The notes beneath the pieces were generated by a model. It saw only the letters and a list, made by a program, of their open reading frames with translations, was not told the DNA's origin and did not search any database. Source: Prochlorococcus marinus CUG1417 (GTDB lineage: Bacteria; Cyanobacteriota; Cyanobacteriia; PCC-6307; Cyanobiaceae). From it: a stretch of DNA of 64,000 nucleotides. The translations under genes and the position numbers were made by a program. The stretch covers positions 248,001 through 312,000 of the forward strand of contig NZ_JAAORN010000001.1 of NCBI RefSeq assembly GCF_017695975.1. The letters run 5' to 3'. This document shows, piece after piece, positions 27,545 to 37,405 of the stretch (position 1 is its first letter; the number at the start of each line of letters is the position of its first letter).

Positions 27545-28948
27545 TTAATTTTTGATTAAATATTCTGCTATTTGCAGAGTTGCAAAACAATCATCTTTGT
27601 TATATTGGATGATTTTTTTTAAAAATATTTTATTTTCTGTAATTTGATATTGAAGCCACCAATAAAGGGCTTTCGAGCCACTTGCATTTTTCTGCATCCA
27701 TTCAAATCCAAGCCAATTAGCAACAGTTTTTAAGCCATAGTTTTTTATTGGTAATATCCAAGACTTTCTTATTAAGGTATGTAAGTCTATAAATCTTGAG
27801 GCAAGTGAATCAATTTCTTCAAAACTAAAATTTAGGTTTTTAGCAATATTAATTATTGCTATCTTTTCAGTCTCTCCGTAATGTAAAACTGGCCATTCAT
27901 TCTGTGAAAAAAGTATTTCAATAATTTTCCTGTAAGATTCTCCTTTATTGTTTTTGAGATTCAAAATAGGTTTATAAAAAAGATCTTCTTTTTTTGTAAA
28001 CAAATTATTTATTTTTAAAAAACCATATAAAAAGTCATGCTTATCATCTGGACTTGACTCAATATCAAATATATAAAATCCCGAAGATGTTTTTTCTAGT
28101 AGATTATTAGTATCATTTTTATTGAAAATGCGATATGGTTCTCCAGAAATATAAGCTTTTGCTTGCTTTATAAATAAGGAAGCTTTTTCATACTTTTGAT
28201 CGTTGAATTTAGATAATTTCTCTCCAAGTTGTTTTTCGCTAGAAGAAGCTAATTTTTGGGTATCAGATATTCCATTTGTTGTAAGTAATGATGCGGTTTT
28301 GGATCCTATCCCATCTATATCTGTTAGATATCCATTCTCTTTTGCTTCTTTGTCACAAAATTTTTGCCATGAACAAATAGTACATTTTTTTCTATCTTGA
28401 GTTATTTCTGGCATTAATCCCTCCAAGCATTTATTCAAACTTAATAAAACATTCAAAACTTTGTTTCTTAATTTTTTATTTAAATAAATTTCTTCAACAT
28501 TAACTTTTTTATCAAAACTTGAAATTACTAATCCTTTCTCAACTTTAGATTTTTGAAAAGATTCCAACAGCATAGAACTAAATGCTAAGTCGAATAAATG
28601 TTCTTTAGTGGTTTTGTGGCCTAACTTATAAACAGCAGGTAAATATTTGTATGATCCCCATTTACTTTTACCTTGAGCCTTTACAAGTAATTGTGGACGT
28701 ATCTCTGCGTTAATATTTTGGAAAAGATTCTCTTTAATTTTTAATCCAATTACCCCTTGATAACCATTTTCACAGGCTTTTAATCCTGTATAAATTTCAC
28801 TATTACAAAATTCAGAGAAAATTTGAAACTGATTAATTTTATCTATAGCTTTATGGGGGGACCAAACTTCATAGGATTTTTTACCCTTAAAATCTAGCCA
28901 TGCTTTTCTTTTGCATCTTGTGAAACTTTTTAAAAGAAGAGAATTCAA
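27545..28948 (-). CDS. TM0106-type RecB-like nuclease with RNase H-like C-terminus
   Basis: The 467-residue protein combines an N-terminal RecB-like PD-(D/E)XK domain with a putative Fe-S site (CTICSWQKFCDKEA, about 190-203, with a Cys at 10), a helix-hairpin-helix-like central stretch (LTDIDGIGSKTASLL, about 208-222) and an RNase H-like 3'-5' exonuclease-type domain (FIFDIESSPD would be its first Asp-Glu motif, near 287). This matches the TM0106 family, of unknown biological role. It is isolated on its strand. Confidence 0.75.
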   Translation of the reverse strand: MNSLLLKSFTRCKRKAWLDFKGKKSYEVWSPHKAIDKINQFQIFSEFCNSEIYTGLKACENGYQGVIGLKIKENLFQNINAEIRPQLLVKAQGKSKWGSYKYLPAVYKLGHKTTKEHLFDLAFSSMLLESFQKSKVEKGLVISSFDKKVNVEEIYLNKKLRNKVLNVLLSLNKCLEGLMPEITQDRKKCTICSWQKFCDKEAKENGYLTDIDGIGSKTASLLTTNGISDTQKLASSSEKQLGEKLSKFNDQKYEKASLFIKQAKAYISGEPYRIFNKNDTNNLLEKTSSGFYIFDIESSPDDKHDFLYGFLKINNLFTKKEDLFYKPILNLKNNKGESYRKIIEILFSQNEWPVLHYGETEKIAIINIAKNLNFSFEEIDSLASRFIDLHTLIRKSWILPIKNYGLKTVANWLGFEWMQKNASGSKALYWWLQYQITENKIFLKKIIQYNKDDCFATLQIAEYLIKN

Positions 28949-29028
28949 ATTATTTTTTAAGGGCGGTTTTAAAATTTACTCATATAAATTAGTATAGATA
29001 ATTAGAAGAAATCAAGGAAATTTTAAAT

Positions 29029-30483
29029 TTGAAAGCTGATAAATCGGATAAAATAAAATTTGGAACTGATGGGTGGAGAGGAATTATTGGATTTGATTTT
29101 AATTTATCCAATCTTTCAAGAGTTGTAGTCGCTGCATGCCAGGAATTGCATTATCAATACTATAGGGAAGTTAATTCAAAGAAAATTATTATTGGATATG
29201 ATCGTAGATTTATGGCTTTTGAATTCGCCAAGCAAATAGTGCCTTTTGTAAGAGGATGTGGTTTCGAACCGATCTTATCTGATAGCTTTGTTACAACACC
29301 CTCTTGTAGTTTCTATGCCAAAGAAGTAGGCTGTCTTGGAGCCTTAGTAATTACAGCAAGTCATAATCCATATAATTGGCTAGGTCTGAAAATAAAGAGC
29401 TTTAATGGATGTTCTGTTGACGAATCTTTTACAAGTGAAGTTGAAAAAAGATTAATGCTTGGAAATTCAATTGAAAAAATAGATGGTGTAGATCAATTGG
29501 TAGATATTAAGAAATTTCATTTAGACAGAATTAAATCTCTTTTTGATATTGACTTTATTTCCAATAGATTGAAAAAAATGAAATTGAGAATTTTTGTAGA
29601 TTCTATGCATGGTTCAGCTGCAAATTGTATGACTGATATTTTTGCCTCTAGTGATTCAGAAGTTATTTCAGAAATTAGAAAAGATAGTGATCCTTTCTTT
29701 GGCGGCAAACCTCCTGAACCTCTTTTAAATTATGCAGATGATCTAAATCAAACACTAATCAAAAATTCAACAAATGAAGTGAAAACACTAGGAATTATAT
29801 TTGATGGAGATGGTGACAGAATTGCAGCAATTGATGAAAAAGGAAGATACTCTAGTACACAAGATTTACTGCCATACTTTATTCACTATTTGGGCGAAAT
29901 TAAAAATAATTCTTATCCAGTTTTAAAGACTGTTAGTGGTTCAGATATTATTAAAAATATTTCAGAAAGTCAAAAAAGAGATGTTTTTGAACTCCCAGTT
30001 GGCTTCAAATATATTGCTGAAAAAATGATCAAAGAGAAAATATTTATTGGTGGAGAGGAATCGGGAGGGGTTGGTTTTGGTGACTTTATGCCTGAAAGAG
30101 ATGCTCTTTATGCAGCAATGGTTTTATTAAATGGGATTGCTGAAAAATCTCAATATTTATTCGAAACCTTAGATGAAATACAAAAAGAGTTTGGGCCTAG
30201 TTTCTATAAAAGAATTGATATTAAATTTCCAAATCAGTCAGAAAAAAAATCTGTAGAAGAATTTATAATACAAAATATTCCTGAGAATATTAATAATCAC
30301 AAGTTAAAAAGTATCTCAAAGATTGATGGAATAAAGTTGAGAATTGATAAAAATTTTTGGCTTCTTTTTAGGTTTTCAGGAACGGAACCTCTTTTAAGAT
30401 TATATTGTGAAGCACCAAAAGAATCTTATTTAGATGAGTTATTAGAATGGGGGCAAGTATTTATAAATTTGGCAGGAAAATAA
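29029..30483 (+). CDS. Phosphoglucomutase/phosphomannomutase family protein
   Basis: The 484-residue enzyme is an alpha-D-phosphohexomutase. IKFGTDGWRGIIG is the N-terminal signature, TASHNPYNWLGLK holds the phosphoserine, DGDGDRIAAID binds the metal, GGEESGG the sugar, and FRFSGTEPLLRLY the phosphate. The substrate (glucose- or mannose-phosphate) cannot be settled from sequence. The start is a TTG at 29029 with an AAGGA run 11 bases upstream. rdgB starts 2 bases after its stop. Confidence 0.88.
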   Translation: MKADKSDKIKFGTDGWRGIIGFDFNLSNLSRVVVAACQELHYQYYREVNSKKIIIGYDRRFMAFEFAKQIVPFVRGCGFEPILSDSFVTTPSCSFYAKEVGCLGALVITASHNPYNWLGLKIKSFNGCSVDESFTSEVEKRLMLGNSIEKIDGVDQLVDIKKFHLDRIKSLFDIDFISNRLKKMKLRIFVDSMHGSAANCMTDIFASSDSEVISEIRKDSDPFFGGKPPEPLLNYADDLNQTLIKNSTNEVKTLGIIFDGDGDRIAAIDEKGRYSSTQDLLPYFIHYLGEIKNNSYPVLKTVSGSDIIKNISESQKRDVFELPVGFKYIAEKMIKEKIFIGGEESGGVGFGDFMPERDALYAAMVLLNGIAEKSQYLFETLDEIQKEFGPSFYKRIDIKFPNQSEKKSVEEFIIQNIPENINNHKLKSISKIDGIKLRIDKNFWLLFRFSGTEPLLRLYCEAPKESYLDELLEWGQVFINLAGK

Positions 30484-30485
30484 GG

Positions 30486-31061
30486 ATGAAAAGTTTATAT
30501 TTAGCGAGTAAGAATAAAGGTAAAATTAAAGAATATAAGAAATTGCTTGCTGGAGTTAATTGTAAATTATTACTCCAGCCAGAATCATTAGAAGTTGAAG
30601 AGGATGGACTGACATTTAGAGATAATGCAATTAAAAAAGCGAGTGAAGTTTCGAAGAAAACAAATAATTTTTCAATAGCAGATGATTCAGGAATTTGTAT
30701 TGAAGCACTAGATGGTAAGCCTGGTATTTACTCATCTAGATATGCAGAAAATGATCAGAAGAGAATTGAACGAGTTTTAAAAGAACTTGATGGAGTTCAA
30801 AATAGAAGTGCTTTCTTTATTGCCAATATTTGTGTTTGTTCCCCAGATGGTGAAGTGATTATTGAATCTGAGGCCAAATGCCATGGCAATATTATTTTAA
30901 ACCCGAGAGGAAAAGGTGGTTTTGGGTATGACCCAATTTTTGAGGAGAGTTCTACCAGATTAACTTTCGCAGAAATGAATAATGATATTAAAGACTCTTG
31001 TAGTCATAGAGGTAAAGCATTAAAAAAAATGATTCCAGATTTAATTGAAATCTTTTCTTAA
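30486..31061 (+). CDS. rdgB: Non-canonical purine NTP pyrophosphatase (RdgB/HAM1)
   Basis: RdgB removes dITP, XTP and similar damaged nucleotides from the pool. The 191-residue protein opens with YLASKNKGKIKEYKKLL and has the catalytic DDSGICIEALDG motif and GGFGYDPIF near the end. I place the start at the ATG at 30486, directly before that opening; the frame is open further upstream inside the mutase gene. It is separated from the mutase stop by 2 bases. Confidence 0.95.
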   Translation: MKSLYLASKNKGKIKEYKKLLAGVNCKLLLQPESLEVEEDGLTFRDNAIKKASEVSKKTNNFSIADDSGICIEALDGKPGIYSSRYAENDQKRIERVLKELDGVQNRSAFFIANICVCSPDGEVIIESEAKCHGNIILNPRGKGGFGYDPIFEESSTRLTFAEMNNDIKDSCSHRGKALKKMIPDLIEIFS

Positions 31062-31063
31062 AT

Positions 31064-32548
31064 TCAATTAATCCAAGATCCATGAAGGCCATGAGGAATT
31101 GAAATGGGTAATTCATAAACAGCTAATTCTTTTAAGTCTTTTGCGTCTAATATTACTAAATCGCTTCCTCTTCTTTCTCCATTCCACAGAAGTATAAATA
31201 AAAATCCCTCATCTTCTTTTGAAGATTTTTCTGATGGAACCATAATTGGTTCACTTACGAATCCACTTGGACCTGCTGACCAAGAAATCTCTTCCTTAGA
31301 AGTTAAATTTATTTTTTTTATTGCTTGAAGTGGAGCGTTCCCCAGCTTTTGAGATGTGCTTGCCATCCAACTAAAAGTTGCTTTTAATCCTAAGTTTTTA
31401 GGATTAACAACAGCAAATTCACAGCATTGTTCACTTAAAGTTTCAAGTTCACTAGTTTTTCCCTTTAGATCGATAATTGATCTTTTCAGTTTTCCTTCTG
31501 GATATTTATCAAAGTCAATATCCCTAAAATTCTCATCTGGACCAACTGATGGGAAATCATCATAAAAAATACTATCTAATACGATTTTGGAATCTTTTTC
31601 AAATGCATTTACATGATGAAAAACGAATCCTTCTGGAGCATCTATTGTTAACGGTGGCTGACCTCTAAATAATCCACTTTCTCTGGGGATGATAAAAAAC
31701 TTTGCCTTTTTGTTGGGGTTTGACTTTAGACATTGTGCTGCACCTCTTTGACCCATTACGAATGGGAGAGGATTGAAATCAATGGCATTCTGTAGAAATA
31801 TTGCCCAATTAGTTGTAATTGCGAAATCATGAAGGAATGCAAAACCATTAAAGGTATCTTTTCTGTCAAAGATGAGCTCTCCAGAATTTGTACCAGCATT
31901 ATTAAATTCCATTAATCTGATGGTACTTTTTGGCCCCGTTTGCACTCCAAAAGTGACTAGAAGTTCAGAAGATGCATTTGAGTTGAGGTCTGTTTTGGGA
32001 TGAGCGCTGAATGCTTCGTTAGGCTTGAGCACCCCTTTTAATGTTGTTAAACCAATAGTGTCAAGACTATCAGGATCCATTGCATGTGGCCCGGCTGCTT
32101 CCCATAATGCGAGAATTTCATCTCCTAATTTAATGACATGAGTATTAGCGATATTCTTGAATTTTAGATCTAATGCATTATTTAAAATTCCTCCATTTTT
32201 TTGAGTCCCAAAAACACCTCTATAAATAAATTTATTTATTTTTTCCTCTTCCAAATAGCCTTTAGTTTTAACAAATCTATTTGTTAAGAATGGCTGACCA
32301 TTTTCGAATTTTATGGATGTTATCATTCCATCACCATCAAATGGATGATGAACCCATTGCCCACCTCTCTCTAGTATTCCTGGTCCATTTCTTAATAATG
32401 TTCCATTTAAATTTTTAATATTATTACCTTTGCAAATTATTAGAGGCTCTTTAGTTAACTCTTTTTCTACATTTTTATATGCACTAGACCAATCTTCTTT
32501 ATTAAAAATTTTAAATTTATCAATTTTTTTATCTTGTAAATTAGTCAC
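31064..32548 (-). CDS. Carotenoid oxygenase (RPE65/CCD family)
   Basis: The 494-residue protein belongs to the carotenoid cleavage dioxygenases, which cut polyenes using a non-heme iron held by four histidines. Candidate ligands lie in FSAHPKTD, FLHDFAIT, FHHVNAFE and PHGLHGSW. VHHPFDGDGMI is the conserved N-terminal blade. Whether it cuts carotene, an apocarotenal or another compound is unknown. It converges on rdgB with a 2-base gap; hisB lies 72 bases upstream. Confidence 0.9.
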   Translation of the reverse strand: MTNLQDKKIDKFKIFNKEDWSSAYKNVEKELTKEPLIICKGNNIKNLNGTLLRNGPGILERGGQWVHHPFDGDGMITSIKFENGQPFLTNRFVKTKGYLEEEKINKFIYRGVFGTQKNGGILNNALDLKFKNIANTHVIKLGDEILALWEAAGPHAMDPDSLDTIGLTTLKGVLKPNEAFSAHPKTDLNSNASSELLVTFGVQTGPKSTIRLMEFNNAGTNSGELIFDRKDTFNGFAFLHDFAITTNWAIFLQNAIDFNPLPFVMGQRGAAQCLKSNPNKKAKFFIIPRESGLFRGQPPLTIDAPEGFVFHHVNAFEKDSKIVLDSIFYDDFPSVGPDENFRDIDFDKYPEGKLKRSIIDLKGKTSELETLSEQCCEFAVVNPKNLGLKATFSWMASTSQKLGNAPLQAIKKINLTSKEEISWSAGPSGFVSEPIMVPSEKSSKEDEGFLFILLWNGERRGSDLVILDAKDLKELAVYELPISIPHGLHGSWIN

Positions 32549-32620
32549 AACAAAATAATCTCTATATCTATCTTCGCCAAAAATTAACTGAAATGTGGCT
32601 GATTCGAAAAAATTCCTATT

Positions 32621-33226
32621 TTATTGATTTTCTAACATTCCTTTACTGCTTGGAATTGAATCAGACCTTCTTAGATCTATCTCGGTAGCCATTCGCATTG
32701 CTCTTGAAAAAGCTTTAAAGCACGCCTCAACTATATGATGTGAATTGCTACCCCGTATTTGATTAATATGAAGAGTAATACCGCTGTTATTTACAAAAGC
32801 AATAAAAAACTCTCTTACTAGTTCAGTATCATAATTCCCTATTCTAGGGGCTTTTAATTGAAGATCATAAGATAGATGGGGTCTGCCAGAGCAGTCTAAA
32901 GTGACTTGAACTAATGCTTCATCTAATGGGGCAAAGAAATGTCCAAATCTGCTTATTCCTTTTCTTTCTCCCAAGGCTTTTGAAAATGCTTTGCCTAATG
33001 CGATTCCTACATCTTCATTTGTATGATGATCATCAATATGGGTATCTCCAATTGCTTTTATTTTTAAATCGAACAAACCATGACTGGATATTTGATGAAG
33101 CATATGATCTAAGAATGGTATCCCGGTATCAATCTCGGAAATCCCATTTCCATCTAAATTTATAAATACAGAAATATCTGTTTCATTCGTTTTTCTTTTT
33201 ATTTCAAATTGCCTTAGAGATGACAT
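32621..33226 (-). CDS. hisB: Imidazoleglycerol-phosphate dehydratase
   Basis: HisB catalyses the sixth step of histidine synthesis. The 201-residue protein is the single-function form, without the phosphatase domain found in E. coli. Manganese-binding histidines are visible in [14 protein letters not shown] and [14 protein letters not shown], with [17 protein letters not shown] near the C-terminus. It follows fabI on the same strand by 21 bases, so fabI-hisB may be one unit. Confidence 0.97.
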   Translation of the reverse strand: MSSLRQFEIKRKTNETDISVFINLDGNGISEIDTGIPFLDHMLHQISSHGLFDLKIKAIGDTHIDDHHTNEDVGIALGKAFSKALGERKGISRFGHFFAPLDEALVQVTLDCSGRPHLSYDLQLKAPRIGNYDTELVREFFIAFVNNSGITLHINQIRGSNSHHIVEACFKAFSRAMRMATEIDLRRSDSIPSSKGMLENQ

Positions 33227-33247
33227 TTTTATGCAAAAAAACTTAGT

Positions 33248-34030
33248 TTACATTCCATTAATGCAGTAACCCGCATCAACATAAATTGTTTGGCCTGAAA
33301 TGCCGCTAGAGAGATCACTCAATAAAAAAGCAGCAGTATTACCTACTTCTTTTTGAGTGACTGTTCTGCGTAAAGGAGCCTTTTCTTCAACATTGTGAAT
33401 CATATCTAAAATGCCACCTATAGCAGAACTCGCAAGTGTTCTTATAGGCCCAGCACTTATTGCGTTAACTCTGACTTGTTTTTCGGGACCAAGTTCTGCA
33501 GAAAGATATCTTACTGAAGCTTCTAAAGCTGCTTTAGCAACCCCCATCACGTTATAGTTAGGAATCGCCCTTTCTGATCCTAAATAAGTTAATGAGACAA
33601 CTCCAGCACCATCACTAAAAAGTGGTTTTGCTGCTTTACATAAAGGCGCTAATGAATATGCACTTATATTAAGAGCCCTATCAAAGCCCTCTGAAGTGGT
33701 GGCACTATAATCTCCAATCAATTCATCGCGTCCTGCAAATGCTAAGCAGTGAACTAATCCGTCAATTTGCCCCCACTTGTCCTTTATATTTTTAAAGATT
33801 TCTTCAATTTGAGCTGGATTTTGAACATCTAGAGGCAAAAATAACGATGGGTTTAAAGGTTCAGTTAGTTCTCTAACTTTAGATTCGAATCTTCCCTTAT
33901 CATCAGGCAAATATGTGATTCCAAGTTCTGCGCCAGCTTTTGAAAGTTGTTGAGCGATACCCCATGCTATTGAACGATTGTTGGCAATTCCTGTAACAAG
34001 AATTTTTTTGCCATTTAGATTTAGAAGCAT
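33248..34030 (-). CDS. fabI: Enoyl-[acyl-carrier-protein] reductase (NADH)
   Basis: FabI completes each round of fatty-acid elongation. The 260-residue short-chain dehydrogenase has the FabI-type nucleotide site VTGIANNRSIAWGIAQ (not the classical GxxxGxG) and the active-site tyrosine and lysine in YNVMGVAKAALEAS. The C-terminus ends GQTIYVDAGYCINGM. It is divergent from the thioredoxin-like gene. Confidence 0.97.
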   Translation of the reverse strand: MLLNLNGKKILVTGIANNRSIAWGIAQQLSKAGAELGITYLPDDKGRFESKVRELTEPLNPSLFLPLDVQNPAQIEEIFKNIKDKWGQIDGLVHCLAFAGRDELIGDYSATTSEGFDRALNISAYSLAPLCKAAKPLFSDGAGVVSLTYLGSERAIPNYNVMGVAKAALEASVRYLSAELGPEKQVRVNAISAGPIRTLASSAIGGILDMIHNVEEKAPLRRTVTQKEVGNTAAFLLSDLSSGISGQTIYVDAGYCINGM

Positions 34031-34134
34031 TTTGTTTATTATTTCTATTATTCTCCTATATCAAAGTACCTATCTTTACGGATTACTGCAAAATATACAA
34101 TAATTTTCAAATATCAAAGAATTTTTAATTGAAC

Positions 34135-34728
34135 ATGGTCAGAACAAATTCTATGGTTTTGGAATTAGGTTTTCTACTACCTAATTTTCAAATGTTAAAT
34201 GCTAATTCTTCAAAAAATGAATATTTTAATTCTCATAATCTAGATAATCGGCATTTACTTTTAATGTTTATTTGTGCCCATTGCCCATTTGTTAAATATA
34301 TTGAGAATCAAATTTTCACCTTAAGTAAAGAAATTGAAAAAACAGTTCAAACAGTTGCAATTTCTAGTAATGATATTATCACTCATCCTTCAGATTCTCC
34401 CAAAAATTTGAGATTACAAGCACAATCACGGGGATGGAGTTTTCCTTATCTATATGATGAAAATCAAAATTTTGCTAAGGAATTAAAAGCGGCTTGCACC
34501 CCAGATTTTTATCTTTTTTCAAATGAAGGAGAGGGTAATTTTTTATTGTTTTATCATGGCCAATTAGACGATAGTAGACCAGGTAATAATATCCCTGCAT
34601 CTGGAAAAGATTTACGCTCTGCCGTAAAAGATTTAAATCAAGATAATCCTTATCCTTCAAATCAAATGCCTTCTTTAGGTTGCAATATTAAATGGACTCC
34701 TGGTAAAGAACCAAGTTGGTTTAAATAA
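34135..34728 (+). CDS. Thioredoxin-like (AhpC/TSA-type) redox protein
   Basis: A 197-residue thioredoxin-fold protein. The active site is ICAHCPFVKYIEN, a CxxC pair of the form common in cyanobacterial homologues, where HCP is usual. It resembles peroxiredoxin-like proteins with the AhpC/TSA fold rather than a classical thioredoxin. The start may be the ATG at 34135, the upstream TTG at 34129, or the ATG at 34153. The redox partner is unknown. Confidence 0.8.
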   Translation: MVRTNSMVLELGFLLPNFQMLNANSSKNEYFNSHNLDNRHLLLMFICAHCPFVKYIENQIFTLSKEIEKTVQTVAISSNDIITHPSDSPKNLRLQAQSRGWSFPYLYDENQNFAKELKAACTPDFYLFSNEGEGNFLLFYHGQLDDSRPGNNIPASGKDLRSAVKDLNQDNPYPSNQMPSLGCNIKWTPGKEPSWFK

Positions 34729-34781
34729 ATTAAAAAATTATTTTACCCATAGAAATATGGTTTAGGGTTAATATAATCACT

Positions 34782-35987
34782 ATGCAGATACCTCCATTTA
34801 CTCTAAATAGGCAGTACCAAGAAATTGGCTCAGAAATTGAGAGTGAGGTTTCTAAAGTTTTAAAAGGGGGCCAGTATATTGGGGGACAAGAAATTGCCAA
34901 ATTTGAGGAGAGTTTTTCTAATCTGATTGGAGTTGAAAATACTATTGGATGTAATAGTGGAACTGATGCATTAGTATTAGCTTTGAGAGCATTAGATATT
35001 GGTGTGGGTGATGAAGTTATTACCTCATCTTTTAGCTTTTTTGCGACTGCAGAGGCTATAAGTGCAGTTGGTGCTAATCCCATTTTGGTAGATATAGATC
35101 CAGAAACTTATCTCATTAATACTGAACTAATAGAACAAGAAATAAATTCTAATACCAAGGCAATTATGCCAGTTCATCTATTTGGGAATGCAGTTAATAT
35201 GTCCTTAATAAAATCTTTGGCCAACAAATATGACTTAAAAGTAATCGAAGATTGTGCTCAGGCAACATGCACAATGTGGGAAAATTACAAGGTTGGGAGT
35301 ATCGGTGATATAGGTTGTTTTAGCTTTTTCCCTACTAAAAATTTAGGTGCTGCTGGAGATGGTGGAGCAGTAACAACTTCAGATCAGAAGATTGCCAAAA
35401 AAATTAGAGAACTGGCTGTTCATGGCAGCCCAATAAGATATCACCATACTCAAATTGGATATAACAGCAGACTTGATACCATTCAAGCTGCCATATTAAA
35501 CATAAAAATTAAATATATTTCTAAGTGGATTAAGAATCGCCAAAAAATTGCTAATAATTACCTTGATTTATTAGAAGAAAATCCATTTATTAGTTTTCCA
35601 AAAATTAGCTCTGATTCAATTTTCCATTCTTGGAATCAATTTGTAATCAAATTAAGAAACGATAAATATTTGTTAAATGATGATTTTTCAAATTTATTTG
35701 ATACTGATTACAAAAAATACTACTCCTTAAGGAATTTAGTAAAACAACAACTTTTTGAAAAAGGTATTAATTCAATTATTTATTATCCAATTCCGATACA
35801 CGCACAAAAAGCTTACAAAAATAAAAATTTTTCCAGAACAAAACTCATAAATACAGAGAGAATTTGTACAGAAGTTCTTAGTCTTCCAATGTTTCCTGAA
35901 ATTACTTATGAAGAGCAAGTTTTTGTAGCAGAAAGTTTGAATAAAGTTTTAAAGAATTGTATTGAGCAAATTCAAATTTCAGCATAA
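34782..35987 (+). CDS. DegT/DnrJ/EryC1/StrS family aminotransferase
   Basis: This 401-residue PLP enzyme aminates nucleotide sugars, usually to make modified sugars for LPS or surface glycans. The PLP lysine lies in FFPTKNLGAAGDGGAVTT, and IGCNSGTDALVLALRAL, EDCAQATCTMW and GYNSRLDTIQAAIL are family signatures. No other sugar genes sit nearby, so its substrate is unknown. Its 3' end overlaps the photolyase gene by 16 bases. Confidence 0.92.
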   Translation: MQIPPFTLNRQYQEIGSEIESEVSKVLKGGQYIGGQEIAKFEESFSNLIGVENTIGCNSGTDALVLALRALDIGVGDEVITSSFSFFATAEAISAVGANPILVDIDPETYLINTELIEQEINSNTKAIMPVHLFGNAVNMSLIKSLANKYDLKVIEDCAQATCTMWENYKVGSIGDIGCFSFFPTKNLGAAGDGGAVTTSDQKIAKKIRELAVHGSPIRYHHTQIGYNSRLDTIQAAILNIKIKYISKWIKNRQKIANNYLDLLEENPFISFPKISSDSIFHSWNQFVIKLRNDKYLLNDDFSNLFDTDYKKYYSLRNLVKQQLFEKGINSIIYYPIPIHAQKAYKNKNFSRTKLINTERICTEVLSLPMFPEITYEEQVFVAESLNKVLKNCIEQIQISA

Positions 35988-37405
35988 AGTGATTTAAATA
36001 ATCTTTGTTGTATCTTGTGATTGACAATAGGGCTTGAATAATTATTTTTTTCTAAATTAGATATCTCCCCATTTAATAATTCTGAATTTGACACTTTAGA
36101 TAATTCAGGAATCCAATATTTTATATATTCGCAAATAGGATCAAATTTTTTTGCTTGGGTATATGGATTAAAAATTCTAAGTGGTTTTGGATCCATACCG
36201 CTACTGGCGCTCCACTGCCATCCCCCATTATTTGCAGCTAAGTCTCCATCAACCAACGTCTCCATAAATTTTTTCTCGCCCATTTGCCAATTGCATATAA
36301 GATCTTTTACCAGAAATGAAGCGACTATCATCCTACATCTGTTATGCATCCAGCCAGTACTATTTAGTTGACGCATCGCAGCATCAACTATAGGAACTCC
36401 CGTCTCTCCGTTGGTCCAATGTTGAAACCATTTATTATTGTTTTGCCATGGAAAGTGATCCCATTTTTTTCTATATGGACCTTTCTCTAGCTGTGGGAAA
36501 TGGAATAAACAATGTTGATAAAATTCACGCCAAACAAGTTCTTTTTGCCAAGTTTCAATTGATAGGTAATTTTCTTGATTTGCAAAATCTGAATTTAAAT
36601 TTAATGTGGCGTTCCAAACTTTTCTAATGCTGATTGTGCCGAATCTGAGAGATGCACTTAGAAATGATGTTCCATTGTGGGAAGGGAAATCTCTTGCAGA
36701 ACTATAAGAAAATAATTTTTTTTCATTAATGAAGTTTTCTAATAATGTTTCTGCAGCATTCTCTCCAGGTCTACATGGACAAATATTCGAACCAGTAAAT
36801 TTGATATTTTTGATAAATTTCTCTAGAACCGAATCAGATGAATTTATTGTCTTATCCTTGAGTTTATTATCTATATCTTTAAACTGGAAATCAACTTTAT
36901 CTTGTTCATATGAACCTAATAAATTCATTTTTGATTTAAGATTTTTATAAAAAGGTCCATAAACTGAATAAGGATTATTATTCCCTGAAAATATTTTTAA
37001 AGGTTCTACTAATATGTGATCCCAAGTTTCAATAACTTGAACATTTTGTTCTTTTAAATTTTTTGTTATTTGTAAATCTCGATTAATCTCATAAGGTTCA
37101 ATTGATCTATTCCAAAAAACAAATTTAGCATCTATTTTTTTTGCTAGTTGAGGAATTATTAATACCGGATCTCCTCCTGCAATAACTAATCTACTACCCA
37201 TTTTTTTCCAATTATTTCCTAATTCTTGTAGTGAATTTCCTAGAAACCAAGCTCTTGAACTTGCATTGAAATCATGTGAGTAATTATTATCAAATATATA
37301 AGTTGAAGTGATTGCATTTGACAATGAAAATGCTTTGATTAGAGCTTGATTATCAAATATTCTTAAATCCTTTCTATGCCAAAAAAGTATTCTAGGTTTA
37401 TTCAT
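35972..37405 (-). CDS. phr: Deoxyribodipyrimidine photolyase
   Basis: Photolyase repairs UV pyrimidine dimers with blue light. The 477-residue protein has the N-terminal antenna domain (LFWHRKDLRIFDNQAL) and the FAD domain with TGVPIVDAAMRQLNSTGWMHN and the tryptophan-rich NNGGWQWSASSGMDPKP near the end, which hosts electron-transfer tryptophans. Class I CPD-type appears likely. The gene overlaps the Nudix gene by 4 bases upstream (ATGA type), so they are probably coupled. Photolyase genes fit a high-light, surface-ocean strain. Confidence 0.95.
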   Translation of the reverse strand: MNKPRILFWHRKDLRIFDNQALIKAFSLSNAITSTYIFDNNYSHDFNASSRAWFLGNSLQELGNNWKKMGSRLVIAGGDPVLIIPQLAKKIDAKFVFWNRSIEPYEINRDLQITKNLKEQNVQVIETWDHILVEPLKIFSGNNNPYSVYGPFYKNLKSKMNLLGSYEQDKVDFQFKDIDNKLKDKTINSSDSVLEKFIKNIKFTGSNICPCRPGENAAETLLENFINEKKLFSYSSARDFPSHNGTSFLSASLRFGTISIRKVWNATLNLNSDFANQENYLSIETWQKELVWREFYQHCLFHFPQLEKGPYRKKWDHFPWQNNNKWFQHWTNGETGVPIVDAAMRQLNSTGWMHNRCRMIVASFLVKDLICNWQMGEKKFMETLVDGDLAANNGGWQWSASSGMDPKPLRIFNPYTQAKKFDPICEYIKYWIPELSKVSNSELLNGEISNLEKNNYSSPIVNHKIQQRLFKSLYAEI

